Positions 31,301-41,700 of a stretch of 64,000 bases of DNA are shown here, piece after piece. Where the stretch lies: assembly GCF_000255555.1 (NCBI RefSeq), contig NZ_AGRW01000045.1:1-64000 (forward strand), written 5' to 3'. Position 1 is the stretch's first letter. Each line of letters starts with the position of its first letter. Made by a program: the position numbers and the translations under genes. Source of the DNA: Treponema saccharophilum DSM 2985. GTDB taxonomy: Bacteria > Spirochaetota > Spirochaetia > Treponematales > Treponemataceae. A model generated the notes under the pieces. That model was given only the letters and a program-made list of their open reading frames with translations. It made no database searches and had not been told where the DNA came from.

Positions 31301-33910
31301 GTCGACTGGCCGGGCTGGGCGGGCCGCGCACAGGAAGACGGCTCTGGAAGCGCCGCCATGGTCGCGCTCGTCTCCGACAAAAAGCGATACAAAGTCGGCG
31401 AGCAGGCGCACATAAGCTTCACCGCGAACAAGAGCGCGAGGGCGTTCGTCACAATCGAAAAATCCGGGGAAGTCTACAAGCAGGAATGGATTGAGCCGAC
31501 GGACGGGACGACCGTCTACGACCTTCCCATATCGTCCGACATGGCTCCCAACGTGTATGTCCACCTGACATTGCTGCAGCCGCACGGACAGACGGAGAAC
31601 AGCCTTCCCGTACGGCTTTACGGGGTCATCCCCGTAACAGTCGACGACCCCGAGACGGAGCTATCCCCCGTCATTTCGGTGCCGCCATCATTCCAGCCGA
31701 ACAGCAACGCGACGATTTCCGTGTCGGAAAAGAACGGAAAGAGGATGACATACACGCTCGCCGTCGTCGACGAGGGGCTGCTCGGCCTCACGAACTACCA
31801 CAGCCCGAATCTGCGGAGCGAATTCTACAAAAAAGAGGCGTCCCAGCTTTCGAACTGGGACTTGTACAAATACGTGATGAGCGCGTACAGCGGAAAGCTT
31901 GAGACGCTTTTGGCAATCGGCGGTTCCGAGGATATAAGGGCGAACGGCAACAACGACGAGAACCGGTTCAAGCCGGTCGTAAAATTCTTCGGCCCGTTCA
32001 CCATCGCTCCAGGCGAGAAAAAATCGCAGACATTCCTCATGCCCGAATACATAGGCGCCGTCCGCGCGATGGTCATTGCGGGTCATGCCGGTTCCTACGG
32101 CAGCGCGGAGAAAACCGTCACCGTAAAAAGCGATTTGATGGTCCAGGCGACGCTCCCCCGCACGCTCGGAACGGACGAGGAGATTATGGTTCCCGTAACC
32201 GTGTTCAACAACACGGAATCCCATCAGGAAGCGGACGTGGCGCTGGCTGTCACGGGCGCGATAAAATCATCGTTCGCGCAGACGGTCGGGCTTTCTCCGA
32301 ACGAGACGAAAACTCTCTTTTTCAAAGTCATGACAAAAGCTGAGGGAAAAGCCTTGTTCAAGGCGACGGCTTCCTGCGATTCGGGAACGGCGAAGGCGGA
32401 GACTTCGGTAACCGTAAAATCGCGGGGCATTCCGGTCGCGTACAATACGCTGTTCTCCGTCCCGGCGGGCAAAAGCGGCACATTCAAAGTCGATTCCCCC
32501 ACGGAAAACCAGACGACGGAGCTTTTTGCCGAAATCTCGACGTTCCCGCAGATTTCTCTCGAGCGCAGGCTTTCCTACCTGATTGAATATCCGCACGGGT
32601 GCATCGAGCAGATAACGAGCGGCGGTTTCCCGCAGCTCTACATTCCCGAATTCACGAAGCTCTCAAAAGAGAAAATCGAGGAGATAAAGACGAACGTGAA
32701 TTCCGTCCTTGAGCGGTACCCGAAATACCAGACGGGCGAAAAGACGTTCGGATATTGGCCCGGCTCGCAAACCACGCACGAATGGGGAACCTGCTACGCG
32801 TCGCATTTCATGGTCGAGGCGCGGAACCACGGCTATTCCGTTTCCGACGACATGCTGAACAGCGCGCTCAGCTATCTGTCGAAATCGTCTTCTTCATGGG
32901 AGAACGCAGGTTCGGGCGTATCGGCTTCCGTGCAGGCGTACAGGCTTTTCGTCCTTGCGCTTGCGGGACGCGCGAACATCGGCGCTATGAACAGGCTCGC
33001 GCTTTCAGAAACGCTTGCCGGGGATTCGCGACTCCTGCTTGCCGCAAGCTACGCGAAATCGGGACGGAAGAGCGTCGCAAAGGAGCTTCTGGAAAAATAC
33101 AAGGAGAAGGGAGAGGGCAGGCGCGGCTACGGAAGCGATTTCTCCTCGCCGCTAAGGGAAAAGGCTGTTCTCCTTTTCGCTTACGGCATGATTGAGGACA
33201 ATGCAGCCGACAAGATTGCGAAGCAGATTGCGGAAACGCTGTCGGGCACCCAATGGCTCAACACGCAGGAAACGGCATGGTCGCTGTTCTCGCTCATCCC
33301 GTTCTACACCTCAAAGTCGAAAATTCCCGCGGCCTATGAGCTTCTGTCCGCCGGCAAGAAAATCTCGAACGAAATCTCCGGCGGCACGGTCGTCGAAAAA
33401 CTTCCCGCGTCGGATTCCGGCGTCCAGGAAGTCACCGTGGCGAACAAGGGCGACAAGACGATTTTCGGCGCGCTGACAGCAAAGGGAATGTCGAAGGCAG
33501 GAACGGAGGTCGAGCAGAATTCCGGAATCAGGATGACCGTCACGGGTCTTTCGGGAATCTCGGAGAAGGAAACGGGCGACAGCGTCTCGGTTGAGATACA
33601 GATAACGAACACGAGCGGCGAAGACCTGCAGAATCTCGCGCTGACCGTCCCCGTCCCGACCGGATTCGAATTCACGAACGAGCGGCTTTCATCCGACAAA
33701 ATCGACTCGAACTACACGTACCAGGACATCCGAGACGACGCAATCTACACGTATTTCGATTTGAAAGCCTCGGAGACCGTCATGTTCAAATTCGACGCGA
33801 CGCTGGCGTACAAAGGAAACTACATCATTCCCGCAATCCACGCGGAAGCGATGTATGACGACAAGATTTCCGCGGTGAAGCCGGGACAGCGGGTCAACCT
33901 CATAAAATAG
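28379..33910 (+). CDS. bacterial alpha-2-macroglobulin family lipoprotein (YfhM type)
   Basis: An 1843-residue protein from ATG 28379 (AAAGGAG upstream); the frame opens earlier at 28250 but that start lacks support. Residues 1-31 are a lipoprotein-type signal (GSFFCGCSKKK). Macroglobulin-like beta domains follow (VWRPGDDIYLTFVL; an SVNSDRS-type bait region), then the thioester motif GCIEQ with Cys1408 and the alpha-helical thioester domain (ETAWSLFSL). Bacterial A2Ms trap proteases that reach the periplasm or surface; the retained CxEQ suggests a working covalent trap. It sits 7 bp ahead of pbpC, the classic pairing in which A2M guards and PBP1C repairs the cell wall. Confidence 0.93.
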   Translation: MKRKTGAAFAAAFCAFAFFFGSFFCGCSKKKQVQVSYNHETDVFIDAISPFCIGRMEPISVSFANDPVEKMDSAITLSPAVKGTWKYNERTAVFTPEEPYEGGSQIVLSVDCKKLFAAEFDDAVYRREFAVKNAEYKVAFDDIILNPESNTFTISGRLTTDIGIDEDAAKSMVAATENGSKRDVGWKATIDSAIWNFSVPVTQDDKAKSVEITWNGKKLGVDPQLDKLLAGSRKINFPKKGELAVIDINSANKNAISASFSQELDETQDISSFIKFSGKDDETKILADYKNYNSVINGNVLTVYTDSNWSDSTAVSFGEGIKGSDGTLLARSASAPINGTWEKPEIRFANDGVILPSSSGTILPVQTLNLQGLLIQAYAIESRNMNQFLQVNELDGQRELYRVGEPVWEKKVFFKWEDSDKDVFVNRGLDLTELVKKYPGGMFQIRVSFRHDQIMYRCTEGHRDFSAIPMPPDTIEEDGVREQSWWDYYNDLDYDTRSSFWYYDNDPCHPAYYMPRYNSRALITRNILITDLAVMAKMDANGKYYCTVSDLKTAAPVKNADVFLYSFIGKLLGSAKTDENGTVSFDEKSSKKAYVITASDGKHSSFLPLSNGTMLSTSHFDVGGERTEKGVKGAIYGERGVWRPGDDIYLTFVLQDLKKSLPADIPVTFTLSDPLGREVDSQVITESVDGFYKIETRTFDESATGNYDAKVKIGGNEWHKSLKVETVIPNRLAVSLETNSKYLSRTGNSFTVTGSWLHGAPVPGYKADVSVLFTPASTSFSRFSDYTFTNASRSVNSDRSIVWSGKLDSASTAKFDKDLYAGRNLPGKLRANFITRIFEPSDAYSTQSKSIEYSPYPHYVGIKLPKGDAARNMLLTDTDHTVDVVLLDPEGNEVPAGNIEWTIYKIDWKWWWEKDAYSSATYVSSQYVNRIDSGTAQITNGRGSFKFNIKYPDWGRYFVIATDSEGHSAAQIVYVDWPGWAGRAQEDGSGSAAMVALVSDKKRYKVGEQAHISFTANKSARAFVTIEKSGEVYKQEWIEPTDGTTVYDLPISSDMAPNVYVHLTLLQPHGQTENSLPVRLYGVIPVTVDDPETELSPVISVPPSFQPNSNATISVSEKNGKRMTYTLAVVDEGLLGLTNYHSPNLRSEFYKKEASQLSNWDLYKYVMSAYSGKLETLLAIGGSEDIRANGNNDENRFKPVVKFFGPFTIAPGEKKSQTFLMPEYIGAVRAMVIAGHAGSYGSAEKTVTVKSDLMVQATLPRTLGTDEEIMVPVTVFNNTESHQEADVALAVTGAIKSSFAQTVGLSPNETKTLFFKVMTKAEGKALFKATASCDSGTAKAETSVTVKSRGIPVAYNTLFSVPAGKSGTFKVDSPTENQTTELFAEISTFPQISLERRLSYLIEYPHGCIEQITSGGFPQLYIPEFTKLSKEKIEEIKTNVNSVLERYPKYQTGEKTFGYWPGSQTTHEWGTCYASHFMVEARNHGYSVSDDMLNSALSYLSKSSSSWENAGSGVSASVQAYRLFVLALAGRANIGAMNRLALSETLAGDSRLLLAASYAKSGRKSVAKELLEKYKEKGEGRRGYGSDFSSPLREKAVLLFAYGMIEDNAADKIAKQIAETLSGTQWLNTQETAWSLFSLIPFYTSKSKIPAAYELLSAGKKISNEISGGTVVEKLPASDSGVQEVTVANKGDKTIFGALTAKGMSKAGTEVEQNSGIRMTVTGLSGISEKETGDSVSVEIQITNTSGEDLQNLALTVPVPTGFEFTNERLSSDKIDSNYTYQDIRDDAIYTYFDLKASETVMFKFDATLAYKGNYIIPAIHAEAMYDDKISAVKPGQRVNLIK

Positions 33911-33917
33911 GCGACCC

Positions 33918-36227
33918 ATGCTGAACAATGTGCCGAGGCGCGTTTTTGTGGCGGCCGCAGTTCTGTCTGCGGTCGTCATTCTCGTCTTCTTCAGCTCGTT
34001 CACGCTCGACTTCTCCGCGCGCCCGCTTTCCTACGCCGTCTACGACAACGACGGACGGCTTTTGGGCGCGAAGGTTGCCGCAGACGAGCAATGGAGGTTC
34101 GAATCGTCAACAGTCCCCGAGAAATTCGAAAGCGCAATCATCGCGTTCGAGGACAAGCGGTTCAGATACCATTTCGGTATAGACCCGCTCTCGCTCGCCC
34201 GCGCCGTCACCATGAACCTGAAACAGTCCCGCGTCGTTTCCGGCGGCTCGACGATAACGATGCAGACGGTGCGCCTTCTGGAAAACCATCCGAAGCGGAC
34301 TTTTTTCCAGAAAGCGAAGGAGGCGGTGCTTGCCGTTTCCCTCGAAATGCGGTTCTCGAAGAAAAAAATACTCGAGCTGTATGTGGCGAACGCCCCGTTC
34401 GGGGGAAACGTCGTGGGACTTGAGGCGGCGTCATGGCGCTATTTCAACCGCTCGCCCGACCACCTTACTTGGGCTGAATCGGCGACGCTCGCGGTTCTCC
34501 CGAACCAGCCGTCACTCGTCTATCCCGGCGCGAACAAGGAAATTCTTCTCGCAAAGAGAAACGCACTACTGCGGAAGCTTCACGAGCGGGGATTTTTTGA
34601 CGGCAGGGTGCTCCAGCTGTCCCTTGAGGAGGAGCTGCCCGAAAAACCGTACGCGCTTCCCTCTTCTGCTCCCCATTATCTGGAATTCCTCATCGCGTCC
34701 TCGAAGGGAAGCGAGAAAGGCAAGGCGAAAAAGCAGAAATCGAAATTCGCGACGACAATCGATTCGGGAATACAGGCGAATACGGCGCGGATTCTCGAAA
34801 GATGGTCAGCGAATTTCCGCAAAAAGGGCATCTCAAATGCCGCCGCCCTCGTCGTCGATACGAAAACGCTTGATATCCTCGCGTACTGCGGGAACACGGG
34901 CGGCTACGACGCCAATCCGGACAGCTACGACGTGAATCTAGTCCGCGCGAAGAGAAGCTCGGGAAGCATTTTAAAGCCGTTCCTGTATGCCGCGATGCTT
35001 GATTCCGGGCAGCTTCTTCCCGAGCAGCTCGTCATCGACGTCCCGACAAGAATCGGAAGCTACAGCCCGGGAAACAACATTCCGGAATATCAGGGCGTCA
35101 TCCAGGCATCGGAAGCGCTCTCGCGCTCGCTCAACATTCCCGCCATCCGCGAGCTTCGGGAATACGGCGTGAACGCGTTTTTGGCACATCTGAAAAAATG
35201 CGGTTTTACGACATTCACCCGCTCCGCCGACGACTACGGGCTTCCGCTCATACTTGGCGGCGGGGAGACGATGCTGGAGGAAGTCGTCTTCGCATATGCG
35301 AGAATGATGAACAAAGCCCAGTCTCCACTAGCCGATTTTCCCTCATCGTCCGGAAGCTCCTACCTGACGCTTGAGGCGCTGGCAAACGGAACGCGGCCGC
35401 TTGAGGAAGCGAACTGGCAGCGGTACGCCCATTCAAAAAAAATCGCATGGAAAACAGGAACGTCGAGCGGGAACAGGGACACATGGGCAGTCGGAACAAC
35501 GCCCGAATACACCGTCGGCGTCTGGATTGGGAATGCTGACGGGCACGGAAATTCGGAGCTGCGGAGCTTCATGACATCGGCACCCGTTCTCTTCGATTTG
35601 TTTTCCGCGCTTTCGAGGACGACCTGGCCCGCAAAACCGGAATTCGACCTGAAAGAGGTCGAGGTATGCGCGCATTCCGGGTTTCTTTCCGGCACAAACT
35701 GCCCTTCCGTAAAAACGTCTCTCGCACCAAAAAAAGCGCCGGCCGTTTTTGTCTGCCCGTACTGCCGGATTGTATCGCTTACCCCGGACCTGAAATTCCA
35801 GGCGACAGCGGACGACCTTGAAGGAGGCGTCCTTCCCGTAACCCAAAAACGGTTCGTCCTTCCCCCCGGAATCGAATTGTGGTACAAGAAAATCAACTTC
35901 GGATACGAACCGCTGCCCGCATTCACCGAAAACCACAAGAAATCAGCGGTGAACGACCTTTCGATTGTTTTTCCGGAGCAGGGAGCAAACCTCATAATCC
36001 CCGTCGAGATTGACGGAAAAGACGGCGCGATGGTCATGCAGGCGGCATGCCGAGACCCGTCGCGGACAGTATACTGGGATTTGGACGGTGAATTTTTGGG
36101 GATGACACGGCATTACCACGACATGGCGGTGACACCGCGCGCAGGAAAACACACGCTGACGCTCAGCGACTCAAACGGCACCGTCGTCTCAAGAACGTTC
36201 ACGATTGTCGCCGATGACGACGAGTAG
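33918..36227 (+). CDS. pbpC: penicillin-binding protein 1C, transglycosylase/transpeptidase
   Basis: A 769-residue bifunctional peptidoglycan synthase anchored by one N-terminal membrane segment (about 10-30). The GT51 transglycosylase domain has the catalytic Glu78 in EDKRFRYHFG and GGSTITMQ; the transpeptidase domain has SILK (Ser350, Lys353), SRSLN as the SxN box, and KTG at 512-514. A C-terminal PBP1C-type domain (about 670-769) follows a cysteine-containing stretch (CPYCRI). It forms a two-gene operon with the A2M gene; together they are thought to repair and defend the envelope. Confidence 0.94.
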   Translation: MLNNVPRRVFVAAAVLSAVVILVFFSSFTLDFSARPLSYAVYDNDGRLLGAKVAADEQWRFESSTVPEKFESAIIAFEDKRFRYHFGIDPLSLARAVTMNLKQSRVVSGGSTITMQTVRLLENHPKRTFFQKAKEAVLAVSLEMRFSKKKILELYVANAPFGGNVVGLEAASWRYFNRSPDHLTWAESATLAVLPNQPSLVYPGANKEILLAKRNALLRKLHERGFFDGRVLQLSLEEELPEKPYALPSSAPHYLEFLIASSKGSEKGKAKKQKSKFATTIDSGIQANTARILERWSANFRKKGISNAAALVVDTKTLDILAYCGNTGGYDANPDSYDVNLVRAKRSSGSILKPFLYAAMLDSGQLLPEQLVIDVPTRIGSYSPGNNIPEYQGVIQASEALSRSLNIPAIRELREYGVNAFLAHLKKCGFTTFTRSADDYGLPLILGGGETMLEEVVFAYARMMNKAQSPLADFPSSSGSSYLTLEALANGTRPLEEANWQRYAHSKKIAWKTGTSSGNRDTWAVGTTPEYTVGVWIGNADGHGNSELRSFMTSAPVLFDLFSALSRTTWPAKPEFDLKEVEVCAHSGFLSGTNCPSVKTSLAPKKAPAVFVCPYCRIVSLTPDLKFQATADDLEGGVLPVTQKRFVLPPGIELWYKKINFGYEPLPAFTENHKKSAVNDLSIVFPEQGANLIIPVEIDGKDGAMVMQAACRDPSRTVYWDLDGEFLGMTRHYHDMAVTPRAGKHTLTLSDSNGTVVSRTFTIVADDDE

Positions 36228-36256
36228 CCGCAGCCGCGGAATCGCAATAAAAGCAG

Positions 36257-38329
36257 CTAGTCAATCTTGAAGCGGGAGACATCCTTTCCGAGGCGGAGGA
36301 CGTTCTCCTCAAGCGACTCGACACCGCCGTCAAGCTTGACTCCGTCCCGAACGACGCACTGCGCGTTCCCGAGCATGTCGGACATGCTTTCCCTGACGGC
36401 ATTGAGCGACGTGCGGAGGTTGTCCATCTTCCCGAGAACATGAAAGCTTCCCTCCGCCATGCTGCTCGAAGCCTTCCGCACGCTCTCCGCAGTTTTGTCC
36501 ATCTCCTCGAGCGAGGCGATGACGCTCCTCGAGTCCTCGCTCTGCGTCTCAAGCGACGAGCGCACCGACTGCACAAGCCCGTCCGTCTCGCGTATGCGCG
36601 CCGAAACGCACGAGAAAGCCGCGCTCGACTCCTGCGACACGGAGACGATTTCCTTTATGCTTGACTGAATGTTCTGAAGCTGCATTCCGATTGTCGCGGA
36701 CTGCTCGCCGGACGTCTCCGAAAGCTTCCTGATTTCGTCCGCGACGACGGCGAATCCCTTTCCCGCCTCCCCCGCGTGGGCAGCCTCAATCGCGGCATTC
36801 ATCGCCAGAAGGTTCGTCTGCTCGGCGATGGATGAAATCGCCATGTTCGCCTCCTGAAGCATCTGCGACTGCTGCTCGATGATGGAGATGCGCTCGTTGA
36901 CGTTGTTCTGCTTCGTTATGCCGTTCTGCGCTTCCTGCCCCAAAACGGAAAACGACGACGCCATGCTTTCCATCGACGCGCTTATATCCTCGATTCTCCT
37001 GACAAGATGCCCGACGGCGACGGTCGACCCGCGGATGCTGCTCGTCTGGTCGTCAATCATATCGTTCACCGACGAAATGCTTTCGGCGACGACCTTTATC
37101 GTCCCGGCAGTCTCCTCGAACCCGTTCGACTGGTCCTGGACATGCTCCTGAACGGCGCCGATGCTCAGCCGTATCTTCGTCATCGAGTCGGAAACGGATG
37201 ACACGCTCTCCTTCATGTTTTTCGAAACGACGTCAAGCGCGGAGCTCGATGACTTTATCGAGCTGACCATATTCTGAAGCTTGTCCGCAAAATCGTTGAA
37301 GCTCTCGACGACCGTCCTCATCTCCACCGACGGCGGGAGGAAGTTTATGCGCTTTGTCAAATCCGCATCCCCGGACGAAATGTCCGAAAGCGCGTTCGCC
37401 GTCAGCTTTATCGGGCGGACTATGTTCCTCATGATGAGCACGAGCGAGAAGAATATGAAGGCGAAGAGCACGACGAACGAAAGGATTATGATTTTCATCG
37501 TCTTGTTCACGAAAGTGTTGACGGCGGACCGCGGGCGCCCGTACACGAAATACCAGTGCGTCCCCTCAATCGGAGTCGATTTGTAGAGGTACGGCACGCC
37601 GCCCGTCATCGCGGAGAAAATCTCATCGCCGCCGGAAAGGAATTTGCCGGCGACATCCCGGTACTCGCCGCCGTTGACCGAGCCGATGTTGTCGTCCGCC
37701 GTATACTTCTCGTGGACGGCAAAGGCGCCCTTTTCGGAAAGGATGAACATATCCTCGTCGTTGTTCCGCTTTATCCTGCTGAACACGTCCTTTATCGAAT
37801 CGAGCTTGCAGTCGACGGAAACGACGCCGAGCGGCTCATGGAATGTGTTGAAAACCCGTTTCGATATGCTGACGATAGAGCTTTTCGTCTGGTCATCGAT
37901 ATAGACGTCGGAATACACGAAATTATCCGGCTCAGCCACCGCTCCCGTGTACCACGGCCTCGTCAGCGGGTTCCATCCCTCGTCGGGAACCCATCCTGTC
38001 CCGTCGTAATAAACCCCGTCGATGACGCCGTAGAACCCGGTGGAGTCGACGTACGATTCGGTAAGGTTCTCGAACAGGTTCAGGTTCTCCTCCTCGCTTG
38101 CGAACGCCCCCTGAAGAAAAACGTCGTTCAGCGCCTCGAGCAGAACCCGCGGCTTCCGCATCACGTTCATGACGTACTCTGAGGCGGCGTCGCTTGCGCT
38201 TATCAGGTTATCCTCCATCTGGTTTGTCGAATAGAATTTGAGCCTGCTCGACGAAATACACAGCATCACAAGAAAAAGGATGGATGTCGGAATCGAAATC
38301 ATAACAAGCGAGCGTTTTAAAAGAGTCAT
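36257..38329 (-). CDS. methyl-accepting chemotaxis protein with dCache sensor
   Basis: A 690-residue chemoreceptor from ATG 38329 (TAGGAG upstream). TM1 is near residues 5-28. The periplasmic dCache domain (about 35-275) contains RPWY, VYSD and SVDCKLD at the spacing of the amino-acid-binding dCache motif. TM2 (about 280-305) leads to HAMP and a cytoplasmic signalling domain with the conserved hairpin ([31 protein letters not shown]). It signals through CheW/CheA to the flagellar motor. Convergent with pbpC; shares its upstream region with the propeller-type receptor. Confidence 0.93.
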   Translation of the reverse strand: MTLLKRSLVMISIPTSILFLVMLCISSSRLKFYSTNQMEDNLISASDAASEYVMNVMRKPRVLLEALNDVFLQGAFASEEENLNLFENLTESYVDSTGFYGVIDGVYYDGTGWVPDEGWNPLTRPWYTGAVAEPDNFVYSDVYIDDQTKSSIVSISKRVFNTFHEPLGVVSVDCKLDSIKDVFSRIKRNNDEDMFILSEKGAFAVHEKYTADDNIGSVNGGEYRDVAGKFLSGGDEIFSAMTGGVPYLYKSTPIEGTHWYFVYGRPRSAVNTFVNKTMKIIILSFVVLFAFIFFSLVLIMRNIVRPIKLTANALSDISSGDADLTKRINFLPPSVEMRTVVESFNDFADKLQNMVSSIKSSSSALDVVSKNMKESVSSVSDSMTKIRLSIGAVQEHVQDQSNGFEETAGTIKVVAESISSVNDMIDDQTSSIRGSTVAVGHLVRRIEDISASMESMASSFSVLGQEAQNGITKQNNVNERISIIEQQSQMLQEANMAISSIAEQTNLLAMNAAIEAAHAGEAGKGFAVVADEIRKLSETSGEQSATIGMQLQNIQSSIKEIVSVSQESSAAFSCVSARIRETDGLVQSVRSSLETQSEDSRSVIASLEEMDKTAESVRKASSSMAEGSFHVLGKMDNLRTSLNAVRESMSDMLGNAQCVVRDGVKLDGGVESLEENVLRLGKDVSRFKID

Positions 38330-38578
38330 TTTTTGTAATCTCCTAATTTCCACAAAAAGGCATGTATCCGGGAAAACTGAATTTTCCGAATCGGCTCATT
38401 TTTTGCACATTGTTGCAATACTATGAATAGTAACATTGCCCCCGAAAAAAACAACAGGAAAGCATCCGTATAATTAGGAACATTCCGACTACTTTTTACT
38501 TTCTTTAATACCATTTTGACGCGGAATTTTGCACTTACGCGCTCCCGTTCCCGCCGTCCGATTGTTGCCACGGAAAAA
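38330..38578. other. divergent intergenic region with dyad
   Basis: Between the two oppositely oriented chemoreceptors. An imperfect dyad at 38415-38439 (GCAAT, ACTAT, GA, ATAGT, aac, ATTGC) could be an operator. I see no gene and no clear sigma-28 promoter. Confidence 0.4.
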
Positions 38579-38607
38579 TGTGACTATCATTAAAAATATG
38601 TTATAAT
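38579..38607 (+). promoter_or_regulatory. predicted promoter for the propeller chemoreceptor
   Basis: TGTGAC (38579-38584), 17-bp spacer, TATAAT (38602-38607) preceded by TG. It leaves a leader of about 85 nt that includes a GGGG/CCCC-capable hairpin (38643-38677). Confidence 0.6.
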
Positions 38608-38701
38608 TATAGGCTATAACACGGAGCTATAAGGAAATTTTCAGGGGATGCCCGTACCATTATTTTTGGCGCCCCGACAAGTATTTTCCTAAGGAGATTT
38701 T

Positions 38702-41700
38702 ATGAGACGTATCTTTTTTCTCGCACTACTTGCGGCAGCTGTTCTTGCGGGAGCACATTGCGAGAATTCATTCATGTCCGAGTATGTCAGCAGGGGCTGG
38801 ACGACAGAAGACGGACTTCCGAGCAACGCGATAACCGACGTGATGCAGGACAGGGACGGATACATATATTTCGGAACATACGGCGGAATGGTCAGGTTCG
38901 ACGGGCTTGATTTTTCAATCTACAACAAGGAAACGGGCGGCGGCTACGGATTCATCTCCGCGCGCGCTCTCTTCCAGGCAGCGGACGGCGCCATCTGGGT
39001 AGGAAGCAACGACGAGGGTATTTTCCGCATCGTGATGGACAGCGACGAGAAAATCCTGTCGTTCACGACGGAAAACGGGCTTCCGAACAACTCCGTCCGC
39101 TCGATAGCCCAGGACGCGCGCGGGAACATCTGGGTCGCGACGGCGGGAGGAATATCATACATAACGCCCGATTGCAAAGTCGTGCGCCCGGACGTGAGCG
39201 CGGGAAAAGACCTTTCGGGAATATGCACCTCGGTTTTCTGCGACTCGTCGGGGCGGATTTGGGTAACCACGAGCGAGGAAGGCGGAATTTACGTGTTCAA
39301 CGGAAACGCGCCGTCAAAATACGCGCTCTCATCGCCCGGAATGGAAAATTCGGTCGTCACCTCCGTCTCCGAGGACGCTTCCGGCGCGCTGTGGTTCGGC
39401 GTCTCGCCCTGCTTTGCAGTCAAAGCCTCGAAAAGCGGCGAGGAACTATTCGACCTTTCATGTGGAACAGGAAAAGGAACGACGATAGACTCGATAACGC
39501 AGGATTCGGAAGGGGCAATCTGGTTCGCGACTGACGCGGGAATCTCAATCTACAAGAACGGCGCGATGACGAGATATTCCGAGGACGACGGGCTTATCGA
39601 CAACAACATAAACAGGATTGTCGAGGACCGAGAAGGAAACATCTGGGTCGCGACTGACAAAGCCGGAATACAGAAGATGAACCGCGGTCTGTTCAGGACA
39701 ATTCCCCTCCCCTCCGCGGTGAACGCAATCGCGGAAGGAACGGACGGGCGCGTGTGGCTCGGCTGCGACAAGGGGCTTGCGTGTTTCCGTACAGACTCGA
39801 ACGGAACGCTGACGCGCGAGACGAACGGCATCACGGAATTCTGCGGGAGCGCAAGAATCCGCCATGTCGCCATCACGTCCGGCGGAAAGATTCTCGTCAG
39901 CACATACGCGAATTTCGGCCAGCTACTGTTCAACACGGACGGGACGCTCGCGGGCCAATGGAAAAAGGAGGACGGTCTTCCCGGAGAGAAAGTGCGCGTC
40001 GCGGTGGAGCATTCGCGGACGCACGACATCTACATCGGGACGACGAAGGGGCTTTCCGTCGTTGACGGCACGACGGGCGAGGTGCGCACATACACGAAGC
40101 AGAACGGGCTTGCGCACGAGTACATAATGTGCATTTTCGAGGACAAAGCCGACGGAACGGTCTGGCTCGGGACGGACGGCGGCGGCATCCTCGTCATGAA
40201 GAACGAGAAAGTCGTCGCGCGGTACACGACGGACAACGGTCTTGCCGGAAACATCATATTCAAGATACACCGCGGCAACGACGGAGCCATCTGGATTTGC
40301 ACGGGAACGGGAATAAGCCGGTTCGACGGGAAATCGTTTTTCAATTTCAGCAACGCCAACGGAATAGGAACCGACAGCGTTTTCCAGATGATTGACGACG
40401 GAGCCGGAAACGCATGGATGACGACGAACGGCGGAATCAGGAAAGTCTCGCTTTCCGCGATGAAGTCGATGGCGGAGGGAAAATCAGCATCGCTTGAGGC
40501 AAAACTGTTCAACAGGTTCGACGGGCTCAAAACGCGAGGGGCGACATCGACGAGCCTGAGCATCATGGACTCGCGGGGAACGATGTGGTTCACGCTTGTC
40601 GACGGAGTTGCCCTCTGCAACCCGAAAAAACTCAGGGCAAACACCACGAAGCCCTCGCTCCATATAGAGAAGATACTGGTCGATGACGCGCTCACCTACC
40701 CGTCGGATGGAGGGACGATAACGCTACCCGCCGGGACGAAGCGCGTGAGCATCAAATTCGCGGGGCTGAGCTTTCTTTCGTCGGAGCCAGTCAAATTCAA
40801 GTACAAGCTCGACGGATTCGAGGCAGACTACACGGAATGGACGTCGTTGCGGACGGCGTTCTACACGAACCTGCAGCCGGGAACGTACAAATTCCACATA
40901 ATCGCGCGAAACGGCGACGGAATCGAAAGCGACGAGGACGCTCGCATCGAATTCGTGCAGGAAGCCTACCTCAGGCAGAAACCGTGGTTCTGGGTCGTCG
41001 TCGCACTCGTCATCGCGCTCATCATCGGGGAACTTGCGACGGTCATCATCTCGATAATCAAGCAGCTGAAAATCCTGCGCGACTCGATTGCCGAGCTTTC
41101 GAGCGGGAACGCGGACCTGACGAAGCGAATCGCGATGAGGCGCCGTTCCGCATTCAGGATTTTCGACGAGCTTGTGACGGAGGAGAACAAATTCCTCGAA
41201 AAATTCCAGGGGATAATCGCAAAGATGAAGGAATCGGAATCGAAGCTCAACGACGTCGGCGCGGACATGGGACAGTCGACGGAAAACGCCGCGGGCGCGA
41301 TAAAGCAGATAATAACGAACATCGACGGCGTCCATTCCTCGATAAATTCCCAGAACGACAGCGTCCAGGAGGCGGCGGGAGCCGTCAACGAAATCGCGCG
41401 GAGCATAACGTCGCTCGAGCAGATGATAAATTCGCAGGCGGACGGGGTGCGCTCGGCATCAAGCGCCGTAGAGCAGATGGTCGGAAACATCAGGGGCGTG
41501 AATTCCGCGATGGACGACATGGCGAATTCGTTCGCCTCGCTTGAGGGGCTTGCAAAAACGGGGCAGGAAAAGCAGTCCGCCGTAAACGACAAGATTTCCC
41601 AGATTGAGGAAAAGTCGAAGATGCTTCAGGAGGCGAACACCGCCATCGCGGCAATCGCGAGCCAGACGAACATGCTTGCGATGAACGCGGCAATCGAGGC

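Noticed and set aside
37556-38182. Long antisense ORFs over the chemoreceptor, A2M and pbpC genes
   Set aside because: Shadows from GC-rich codons without start signals or recognisable domains.
38608-38690. Leader upstream of the propeller chemoreceptor as a cyclic-di-GMP riboswitch
   Set aside because: It lacks the GEMM consensus elements; only a generic GGGG/CCCC hairpin is visible.
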